A stretch of 64,000 bases of DNA from an uncultured Selenomonadales bacterium (GTDB lineage Bacteria > Bacillota > Negativicutes > DSM-1736 > Dendrosporobacteraceae), in contig CAMJML010000002.1 of NCBI GenBank assembly GCA_946407015.1, positions 124,001-188,000 on the forward strand. The letters are read 5' to 3'. Below the pieces are notes generated by a model. The model was not told where the DNA came from and did not search any database. It saw only the letters and a program-made list of their open reading frames with translations. The translations under genes were made by a program, and so were the position numbers. Position 1 is the first letter of the stretch, and the number at the start of each line of letters is the position of its first letter. This document shows positions 53,567 through 60,216 of this stretch, piece after piece.

Positions 53567-54544
53567 ATGAAAAAAGTTGTCATTTCCCATAGATTGCACG
53601 AGGATGGAATGTCCGTTTTGGAAAAAGCCCAGGTTCATGTCGCTATAACCAATAATGGCGATCCCAAAGTGATGCTCCCGGAATTGCTTGATGCGGAAGG
53701 ACTGATTATCCGCATTGGTTCGATAGACAGAGAGACTCTGCTATCAGCAAAAAATCTCAAAGTAATCGGGCGTCCCGGGGTTGGTGTTGATGATGTGGAT
53801 GTCGAAACAGCTACCGAACTGGGTATCCCGGTCGTGATTGCCCCGGGTGCCAATACACGGTCGGTTGCAGAACATGCTTTTGCTTTCATGTTTGCTGCCG
53901 CAAAAGACATGATCCATACCGATCAAGAATTGCGTAAAGGAAACTTCGGTATTCGAAGCCGTTATAAAGCTTTTGAATTGTTTGGCAAAACCTTGGGCTT
54001 AGTGGGCTATGGAAATATTGGCAGTATTCTGGCCAATATGGCAAAAAGCATTGGCATGAAAGTAACGGTTTACGATCCGTTTGTTAAGCCGGAAGTGATT
54101 AGCGGGCTGGGGTATCGGTATGAAACCGACCTGAAAGCGCTGTTAACCAATGCCGACGTTGTTTCGCTGCATGTCCCGTTAACCCCGAAAACCAAACATC
54201 TCATTGGGGAAACTGAATTGAAGCTCATGAAGAAACAGGCTATATTGATTAATTGCGCGCGCGGCGGTATTGTTGACGAGGCTGCATTGGCAAAAGCCTT
54301 GGAAAACCAGGAACTGCATGCTGCCGCTACCGATGTGTTTGCAAATGAGCCGGTGACTGTCAATGAGCCCTTGCTGAAATACGAGAATATCATCGTATCA
54401 CCGCATATGGCCGGGCAAACCAAAGAAGCTGCTTCGGCGGTTGCCACCATGGCTGCGGAAGGTGTGATTGCCGTCATGAATGGCGAGCGTTGGCCACATG
54501 TTTGTAATCCCAAAGCGTATGAACATCCTCGCTGGAATCCGTAG
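53567..54544 (+). CDS. D-isomer-specific 2-hydroxyacid dehydrogenase (second copy)
   Basis: This 325-residue NAD(P)-dependent enzyme has GYGNIG in the Rossmann loop, the catalytic Arg in NCARGGIVDE, Glu in FANEPVTVNEPL and His in SPHMAGQT. It resembles the phosphoglycerate/hydroxypyruvate dehydrogenase subgroup. It is second in the dapA-like operon (gap 46 bp, AAGGAG before ATG 53567). Reduction or oxidation of a 2-oxo/2-hydroxyacid intermediate is expected. It is distinct in sequence from the enzyme at 37076. Confidence 0.9.
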   Translation: MKKVVISHRLHEDGMSVLEKAQVHVAITNNGDPKVMLPELLDAEGLIIRIGSIDRETLLSAKNLKVIGRPGVGVDDVDVETATELGIPVVIAPGANTRSVAEHAFAFMFAAAKDMIHTDQELRKGNFGIRSRYKAFELFGKTLGLVGYGNIGSILANMAKSIGMKVTVYDPFVKPEVISGLGYRYETDLKALLTNADVVSLHVPLTPKTKHLIGETELKLMKKQAILINCARGGIVDEAALAKALENQELHAAATDVFANEPVTVNEPLLKYENIIVSPHMAGQTKEAASAVATMAAEGVIAVMNGERWPHVCNPKAYEHPRWNP

Positions 54545-54656
54545 TGGCTGCAGCCGGATTGTCACCCGAATGCTGATATAGAAATGCGGCCGGCATTGGG
54601 CGCATGCCCCTAGCGGTCAAAAGAAGGATAAGAAGTCGTTATAAGTTGGAGGAGCC

Positions 54657-55820
54657 ATGATGAGTTGTATATATTCTTTACTCAATATCGGTAAAATCGT
54701 TGCCGGTGCTGACAGTATGTTGAGTATTGCCGATATTGTTGCCGATTTTGATGTAAAACACGTTGTGATGATTACAGATCAGGGAGTCTGGGATGCCGGG
54801 TTGATCGAGAAGCCGAAAACCTTACTGGAAGAGGCCGGTATCCAGGTACATATTATCCGGGATACTCCCCCTGAGCCAACCGTCGATCAAGTTCAGGAAA
54901 TCTGCCAAGCGGCAAGAGCCTTTGATTGTCAGATGATCATTGGGATCGGCGGCGGCAGTTCCATCGATACCGCAAAGCTTGTTTCCGTTCTTTTTACGAA
55001 TGATGTTAATTTGCGGGATTTAGTGAAAGGGAAAGCGCAATTAAAGCGCCGCGGCATTCCGACTTTGATGGTTCCAACAACTGCCGGTACCGGTGCCGAG
55101 GCTACACCCAACGCGATTGTTTTAGTGCCGGAGGAAGAACTTAAGGTCGGTATTGTCAGTGAAAAAATGCTGCCTGATGTTGTGATTTTAGATCCTGTCT
55201 TAACCATCAAGTTGCCTAAAGCTATTACGGCCAATACCGGAATGGATGCTTTATGCCATGCGATTGAATGCTATATTTCAAAAAAGGCCAACCCGCTTAG
55301 CGATACGTTTGCCATAAGAGCAATCTCCTTGATTGCGCGTAGTATCCGTACGGCTTATCAAGAGGGGAACAATTTAGCAGCGCGGGAAGATATGCTGTTA
55401 GGGGCGATGTTTGGCGGTATTTCCATTGCCACTTCCAGTACCACCGCAGTACATGCCCTGTCCTATCCTTTGGGTGGAAAGTACCACATTCCACATGGTT
55501 TATCAAATGCCATTCTCCTTCCTGATGTCATGAAGTTTAATTTGGATGTTTGCGAAGAAAAGTTTAGAGATATTGCGGTTGCCATGGGAATTGATATTGC
55601 CGGCTGCACTACTCGGGAAGCGGCCGAAAAAATGCTGGAGAATTTATATTCTCTGATTGAGGACCTGGAAGTAACCTGTGATTTGCGAGCCAAAGGAATT
55701 AATGAAACCGTCCTTGAGGAACTGGTTGAAGCTGCAGCCAAAGTAACGCGTCTTTTGAATAACAATCCCAAAGCCGTAACCCGTGAAGATATGCGGGAAA
55801 TTTACAAAAAATTATTGTGA
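54657..55820 (+). CDS. Iron-containing alcohol dehydrogenase
   Basis: This 387-residue enzyme is a group III (Fe-dependent) alcohol dehydrogenase, which interconverts alcohols and aldehydes with NAD(P). The nucleotide-binding stretch IGIGGGSSIDTAK is at about 97-109. Metal ligands fall in GMDALCHAIECY (Asp and His region) and in HALSYPLGGKYHIPHGLSNAI (two His). The start is the first of two adjacent ATG codons after GGAGGAGCC. In this operon it probably reduces or oxidises an aldehyde released by the aldolase, for example a lactaldehyde- or glycolaldehyde-like product (inference). Confidence 0.92.
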   Translation: MMSCIYSLLNIGKIVAGADSMLSIADIVADFDVKHVVMITDQGVWDAGLIEKPKTLLEEAGIQVHIIRDTPPEPTVDQVQEICQAARAFDCQMIIGIGGGSSIDTAKLVSVLFTNDVNLRDLVKGKAQLKRRGIPTLMVPTTAGTGAEATPNAIVLVPEEELKVGIVSEKMLPDVVILDPVLTIKLPKAITANTGMDALCHAIECYISKKANPLSDTFAIRAISLIARSIRTAYQEGNNLAAREDMLLGAMFGGISIATSSTTAVHALSYPLGGKYHIPHGLSNAILLPDVMKFNLDVCEEKFRDIAVAMGIDIAGCTTREAAEKMLENLYSLIEDLEVTCDLRAKGINETVLEELVEAAAKVTRLLNNNPKAVTREDMREIYKKLL

Positions 55821-56032
55821 TTCAGCCAATTTCATTCTCAGTAGCTGAGCTGGGTGATCAGCCAGATGTGTGGCAAAGGCTTAAAACACCGATAGGCCGG
55901 ACTTTATAAAAGCTGCCACAAACCAAGCAAGGCTTAGATTAGCTGACGGCCTGAGGTGATATCTTGTGTGCCAACAAGAAAGCAATGTGAAATCCATAAG
56001 TAAAATAGATTATTTGAGCGGGAGGAATTATC

Positions 56033-57334
56033 TTGCTGACCGAGAAAAAAACCAACGTGCGCTGGATTGTTGCCGCATTAATGTGGGCAGCAATTGCAAT
56101 CAATTATATTGATCGTACCGTACTTGCGGCCGCAGCTCCTTATATTACCAAAGAGTTTCATATCACTCCCAGTGAAATGGGCATTATCATGTCCGGGTTT
56201 TTTTGGTCATATGCTTTGCTTCAAATTCCGGCAGGGTGGTTTGCTGATAAAATCGGCCAGAAAAAAACGCTTGGTTTTGCCGTAGCCTGGTGGTCTGTCG
56301 CTACAGCTTTAACAGGCTTGGGAACAGGCTTTAAATCAATATTAGGATTTCGCGTTGCACTTGGCGTGGGAGAGGCGGCTGCTTATCCAAGCAACGCCGG
56401 GATTTCCTCCAAGTGGTTTCCGGATAAAGAACGCGCAACAGTGGGCGGTCTTTTCGACAGTGGTTCAAAATTCGGCGGAGCTATTGCCATGCCGTTGATT
56501 GTTTGGCTGATATCCCTATTTGGCTGGAAGATGACTTTTGTGATCATCGGCCTGGCCGGTGTTGTTTGGTCGATCATCTGGGCTTTGTATTTCAAAGAAA
56601 TTCCGGAAGAACATAAGGGTGTTAATGCTGCAGAATTAAAGCATATCCGGGAAGGGCAGACTAAAAAAGAAGGCCTTGATAAAGAACAGCCGATGAAATG
56701 GTATGAACTTTTAAAATATCGCAATATCTGGGCGATGTGCATAGGCTTTTTTATGATTAACTACACATCCTATTTCTTTATTACTTGGCTGCCTACTTAT
56801 CTGGTTAAAGAAAAAGGAATGGGAATGCTGGCAATGGGGTTTGCCGCCATGCTACCGCTCTTAATCTCCATGGTGGTTGAAGTTGCAGCAGGCTGGGCAT
56901 CCGATAAGGTCTATTCAAAAGGCTGGCTGTCTTTAACAGCAACGCGGAAAGCCTTCCTGGTTGGTGGTCTGTTGATGGCTTCTTGCATCGGGTTGGCGGC
57001 TTTTGCCGAATCGGCGGTAACCGCTATCATATTGTTGTGCATTGCAAAGTCGGGTACGACGGTAGCGGCCTCTCAGGTATGGGCACTTCCTGGTGATGTA
57101 GCACCGAAAAATATGACTTCGGTGGTTGCCGGACTTCAAAATTCGGTATCGAATATGGGCGGAGTTGTGGGTCCTATTGTTACCGGTGCTATTTTACAAG
57201 CTACCGGCTCCTTTACCATGGCATTGGTCCTTTCATCCGCACTATTGGTTCTTGGGATCCTGAATTATTTATTCCTGCTAGGAAAAGTTAAACCTATCGA
57301 AGCCGCGCTGGACGGAAAAAACCTTTCTGTCTAG
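56033..57334 (+). CDS. MFS transporter, sugar-acid/anion symporter type
   Basis: This 433-residue, 12-helix carrier belongs to the MFS ACS subgroup (hexuronate/glucarate/D-galactonate-type), with NYIDRTVLAAAAPYITKEF in TM1, SYALLQIPAGWFADKIGQKK across TM2, GEAAAYPSNAGISSKWFPDKERA after TM4 and NYTSYFFITWLPTYL in TM7. Start TTG 56033 follows GGGAGG. The 212-bp gap before it has no terminator or GntR operator, so it may be read through from the dapA-like operon. It is the probable uptake system for this cluster. Confidence 0.9.
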   Translation: MLTEKKTNVRWIVAALMWAAIAINYIDRTVLAAAAPYITKEFHITPSEMGIIMSGFFWSYALLQIPAGWFADKIGQKKTLGFAVAWWSVATALTGLGTGFKSILGFRVALGVGEAAAYPSNAGISSKWFPDKERATVGGLFDSGSKFGGAIAMPLIVWLISLFGWKMTFVIIGLAGVVWSIIWALYFKEIPEEHKGVNAAELKHIREGQTKKEGLDKEQPMKWYELLKYRNIWAMCIGFFMINYTSYFFITWLPTYLVKEKGMGMLAMGFAAMLPLLISMVVEVAAGWASDKVYSKGWLSLTATRKAFLVGGLLMASCIGLAAFAESAVTAIILLCIAKSGTTVAASQVWALPGDVAPKNMTSVVAGLQNSVSNMGGVVGPIVTGAILQATGSFTMALVLSSALLVLGILNYLFLLGKVKPIEAALDGKNLSV

Positions 57335-57344
57335 TCACATACGT

Positions 57345-57386
57345 CCCCTTAGCATGGGCCGATTTATCAAGGAACATGCTAAGGGG
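57345..57386 (+). terminator. Terminator of the sugar-acid operon
   Basis: A 12-bp perfect stem CCCCTTAGCATG/CATGCTAAGGGG is followed by AGTTTGTTGTT. Confidence 0.75.
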
Positions 57387-57485
57387 AGTTTGTTGTTATT
57401 TGCCAACCTCCTTTTTCTTTAGTAAAATGGAACCTGCGTGAATACGGGGGCTGGTTTTTACTGAATCCTTGTGATTGGTAGGAAC

Positions 57486-57503
57486 TTTGAAAGTGCTTTC
57501 AAA
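57486..57503 (+). promoter_or_regulatory. cre-like palindrome (CcpA-type) upstream of the nuclease
   Basis: TTTGAAAGTGCTTTCAAA differs by one central base from the idealised catabolite-responsive element TGAAAGCGCTTTCA. It lies 64 bp before the start of the split nuclease. Confidence 0.4.
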
Positions 57504-57566
57504 ACAGCTCCTGTTATAAAAAATTCATTAACGCACAGGCTTTATCACGCTAAGGAGATGCTGTTC

Positions 57567-57782
57567 ATGCGCTACGTTAGTGCAACACAATTAGCTAAAC
57601 TTGCAAAATGTGAAAGACAACTGTACCTAGAATCCCAATACGGCGAGTGCACTCAATTAACGGACAAGTATATCAAGCGAGGAAATGATGAGCATGAAAG
57701 ATTTAGACAAAGGCTAAGCAGTGCAAAAGGCAACTGGCTGATTCGATTGGTTCGCTGGCTGCTGCGTCTGTTGTTTAAATAA
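57567..57782 (+). CDS. N-terminal piece of a Cas4-like PD-(D/E)XK nuclease
   Basis: This 71-codon frame starts at ATG 57567 after AAGGAG. It holds the first parts expected in a Cas4/RecB-type nuclease: a single N-terminal cysteine (LAKLAKCERQLYL, C15), which in Cas4 is one of four iron-sulfur ligands, and a G-x3-H motif (RGNDEHERF). It ends in a strongly amphipathic helix (WLIRLVRWLLRLLFK) and a TAA stop. The downstream frame continues in phase after only one extra codon and carries the rest of the active site. So this is either a nonsense-interrupted gene or a two-part protein. Confidence 0.6.
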   Translation: MRYVSATQLAKLAKCERQLYLESQYGECTQLTDKYIKRGNDEHERFRQRLSSAKGNWLIRLVRWLLRLLFK

Positions 57783-57785
57783 GCT

Positions 57786-58247
57786 ATGCCGTTATCCATC
57801 CTTGCCATTGCACTCATAATCGTATTTTATTGTTGGCTGAGGTATCGCCGACCGGATAAATTAGCCATTTATTTAACCGAGCCTTATATGAACATCAATC
57901 AACCGATACCGCTTTGCGGTACTCCCGATGTTATCTGGATCAATCAACAGGGCGTGTTAATCGTTGGGGATTATAAAAGCAGAACAAGCTGTAAGGTCCA
58001 GGAGTCTGATATTATTCAACTATCTGTCTACCGAGTATTATTAGAACACACGCAATGCAAGCCTGTCGCCCGAATAGGCTATGTGCATTTAAAAAATGGA
58101 CGCCGGGTACGCGTTAAGCTGCTTGATGAAAAAACCGTTATTTCACTCTATGATCAATATCAGAGCATCATCCATGGCCGCCGCGCAGCCCGTTGTACCG
58201 GTAAAAGCGGATACTGCCGTCATTGCAGTTATTCAGAACGTTGTTAA
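57786..58247 (+). CDS. C-terminal piece of the same Cas4-like nuclease
   Basis: This 153-codon frame is in the same phase as the preceding piece. It begins with a membrane-like helix (LSILAIALIIVFYCWL), followed by the nuclease core: D in CGTPDVIW, D-x-K in VGDYKSR, and the Q-motif IIQLSVYRVLLE. The end has C-x2-C-x5-C (YCRHCSYSERC) plus a preceding Cys, the iron-sulfur pattern of Cas4/AddB-like nucleases. No ribosome site precedes ATG 57786, so independent translation is doubtful. No CRISPR array or other cas gene is present. A hydrophobic stretch between the first and second active-site motifs is unusual for this family. Confidence 0.6.
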   Translation: MPLSILAIALIIVFYCWLRYRRPDKLAIYLTEPYMNINQPIPLCGTPDVIWINQQGVLIVGDYKSRTSCKVQESDIIQLSVYRVLLEHTQCKPVARIGYVHLKNGRRVRVKLLDEKTVISLYDQYQSIIHGRRAARCTGKSGYCRHCSYSERC

Positions 58248-58320
58248 TTGAGGGATATGGGGGAGGATCGCTTTTTTAACGATTGACTGCATCAGAAAGA
58301 AAGCTTGGTAGTCTTTGCAG

Positions 58321-58360
58321 AAAAGCTCCACAATAGCGCTTGCGCTATTGTGGAGCTTTT
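58321..58360 (+). terminator. Terminator after the nuclease
   Basis: A perfect 19-bp stem with a TT loop (58321-58339 with 58342-58360) ends in TTTTCTAATT. Confidence 0.85.
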
Positions 58361-58673
58361 CTAATTGCATGGATAAATAATAGGTTCCTTTCCGATTCAG
58401 TAGCACGACACAGCTGATTATGAGGGTTCAACCTAAAGCTTGATCGCTCTCAGACTCATCCGGCGATTAAGGTCGTCAAAACCGTTTCTTAACCGGCGCA
58501 AATCGCATCAGTGATGGATACGATGTATTTTTGAAGCTTGTATCTTATCAACTGCAGCTTCAAATAGGTCGGCTCCATGAACAGCTAACTTGAGCCATTA
58601 AAGAATAAGCGATTATGAAAGCACAATTGTGACAAACTATGATGAGGATGCGATTTTGACAGGAGTGACAGAT
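58361..58673. other. Non-coding stretch without recognised content
   Basis: Short open frames occur on both strands, but none has a start with a ribosome site or a familiar sequence. No repeat or strong hairpin was seen. Confidence 0.5.
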
Positions 58674-59003
58674 ATGCAGTTTGTGGGCAAAAATAAATTA
58701 ATCTTTTTTCTCATCGGAATTCTTGTGATTGGGGGGATTTGGTATTATGCTCCTGGTTTTTTCCCAAAAGAACTCAAAAGAATTGAACAAACACCTGTAG
58801 TGCCGCCTTATAAATATTATGTCATTCAGGATGAGGCAACAGGAACTGTCTTGATGTATGTCTCTGTTGTCGTCGTAAATGTAGGCGATGAACTGGTAAC
58901 CGATACGGGCAAATGGTATCGTGTCGTGCGGGTTGAAGGAAACATTGCCTATGCCAGGCAGTTTGAAAAACAGCAGGACACTAATCGTTCTAATAGTGAA
59001 TAA
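58674..59003 (+). CDS. Small single-pass membrane protein, unknown function
   Basis: This 109-residue protein has one N-terminal membrane helix (about residues 8-26, LIFFLIGILVIGGIWYY), a proline-rich linker (TPVVPPYKYY) and a strand-rich C-terminal domain of about 60 residues (VIQDEATGTVLMYVSVVVVNVGDEL, KWYRVVRVEGNIAYA). The domain is probably outside the cytoplasm. Start 58674 follows AGGAG; an upstream in-frame start at 58629 has no ribosome site. The family was not recognised. Confidence 0.6.
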   Translation: MQFVGKNKLIFFLIGILVIGGIWYYAPGFFPKELKRIEQTPVVPPYKYYVIQDEATGTVLMYVSVVVVNVGDELVTDTGKWYRVVRVEGNIAYARQFEKQQDTNRSNSE

Positions 59004-59020
59004 AGATTAGCAGAATTGCA

Positions 59021-59350
59021 TTAACGTTTTAACAGATGACGGCGAATCATGGCAAGGTTTTGAAAAACTCTTAGTCCGAAGGCCAGTAAAGCTACGTAAT
59101 ATAAATCAATGCCAATTCGTTCGCCAATATACACGAGGCCGGCAGCTAAAAGAGCATTGGTGAAAAAACCTGTCATGAAGATCAGGCTATCAAATTTCCC
59201 GTCTGTTCCTGCCCGGAGTCCGCCAAATACCGAGTCAAGCGAAGCCAGCAGAGCAACAGATAAATATTTGGCATATTCAAGCGGGATACTGATCGGTAAA
59301 AAAGTACCGATTAGCAGGCCGATGATAAGCCCGGCGATTGGTAAGAGCAT
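59021..59350 (-). CDS. sbp: Sbp, small basic membrane protein (DUF1290)
   Basis: This 109-residue protein has four hydrophobic segments and the DUF1290 signature SVALLASLDSVFGGLRAGTDGKFD (residues about 30-55). It ends in a basic tail (RRHLLKR). In Bacillus the homologue (YlxX/Sbp) is encoded beside the DUF881 protein YlxW near the division genes; its function is unknown. Here it again directly follows a DUF881 gene: the stop of that gene is immediately followed by this ATG (TAGATG), with GGAGGAA inside the upstream gene, so the two are translationally coupled. Confidence 0.88.
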   Translation of the reverse strand: MLLPIAGLIIGLLIGTFLPISIPLEYAKYLSVALLASLDSVFGGLRAGTDGKFDSLIFMTGFFTNALLAAGLVYIGERIGIDLYYVALLAFGLRVFQNLAMIRRHLLKR

Positions 59351-60028
59351 CTAAATTCCTCCGTTCTGAACCGGTTTTGCCTGTTGAAAGTGGAATGTGC
59401 CTTTATAAGCAGGTATTTCTACTGTATCAGCTGATTTCACGGAAACCTGAATTCCCCAAAACTGGATCGTTTCAATGACACCGCCTCGCATTTTTAAAGC
59501 AGTTTCCATAGTTTCAGGATTTCCAATGGCTTTAATTTCAAAAGGGGCGGCCAGATTGGTGTTATTCACTGAAATAAACCGTCCGGCGGTACGGATTTCA
59601 GATGATGCGAGGATACGCTGATGATTGATCGCAATAGCTTCAGCTCCGGCAGCCCGCAATTCGTTGAGAATTTTTAAGATGTCTTCGTCCTTAATCAGAT
59701 ATAAATTAGGATTTTTAGTGCTGACAGGCGTGTTTGGCTTGGTGTCATCTAAGGTGATGATGATTCCTTTTCCTTGGAGTGCGACCAAGCCGGCTTTAAT
59801 TTTTATGTCGTCACTGGTAACATTGCCGGAAGCTTGACGAAGATCCCGGATCTGCTGCTGCAGGGAATCACGCTCTTTTTCCACCTGCATTAAGCGCTGT
59901 GTGAGGTCTTCGGCGCGCTGAAAGGGCAGTGAAGAACGGATATCCTGGGTTGTGCGAAACTGAACGGCTAACATAATTCCCAATATGATACAAACCAAGG
60001 TCAGTGAGAGTTGTCCTTTTTTTTGCAA
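59351..60028 (-). CDS. DUF881 family protein (YlxW-like)
   Basis: This 225-residue protein has an N-terminal membrane anchor (about residues 7-23), a coiled-coil stretch (EDLTQRLMQVEKERDSLQQQIRDLRQ, about 41-66) and the extracytoplasmic DUF881 domain (VALQGKGIIITLDD, LLKILNELRAAGAEAIAINHQRI-like block, and MRGGVIETIQFWGIQV). The start is TTG 60028 after AGGAGGCG. The role is unknown; the usual neighbourhood of such genes is cell division. It leads the two-gene unit with sbp. Confidence 0.88.
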   Translation of the reverse strand: MQKKGQLSLTLVCIILGIMLAVQFRTTQDIRSSLPFQRAEDLTQRLMQVEKERDSLQQQIRDLRQASGNVTSDDIKIKAGLVALQGKGIIITLDDTKPNTPVSTKNPNLYLIKDEDILKILNELRAAGAEAIAINHQRILASSEIRTAGRFISVNNTNLAAPFEIKAIGNPETMETALKMRGGVIETIQFWGIQVSVKSADTVEIPAYKGTFHFQQAKPVQNGGI

Positions 60029-60080
60029 GCTATCGCCTCCTATTGTTATTATATGGTATTAAAAAGATCTTGAGGAGATC

Positions 60081-60138
60081 TTGACAACAAGTTTGTTTAT
60101 CGATAGTATTATAATAAACATATGAACACATGTTCATA
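60081..60138 (+). promoter_or_regulatory. Promoter and SmtB/ArsR-type operator of the metal ATPase
   Basis: TTGACA (60081-60086) precedes TATTAT (60107-60112) by 20 bp. TATGAACA-CA-TGTTCATA (60121-60138) is a perfect dyad of the SmtB/CzrA class seen before Zn/Cd resistance genes. No ArsR-family gene is in the window. Confidence 0.65.
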
Positions 60139-60216
60139 TAATAAAATATTCCGATATTAATTGTATGGATAAACGTTGTCTGGTAAGCCTGACGAATAGA
60201 TAGGAGTGGAGATCAA

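Noticed and set aside
55821-56032. A fourth GntR operator before the MFS gene
   Set aside because: No TGTTGTATACAACA-like palindrome is present; the gene is probably read through from the upstream operon.
57567-58247. Evidence for a CRISPR-Cas locus because of the Cas4-like nuclease
   Set aside because: No repeat-spacer array and no other cas gene is present; Cas4-like nucleases occur alone in many genomes.
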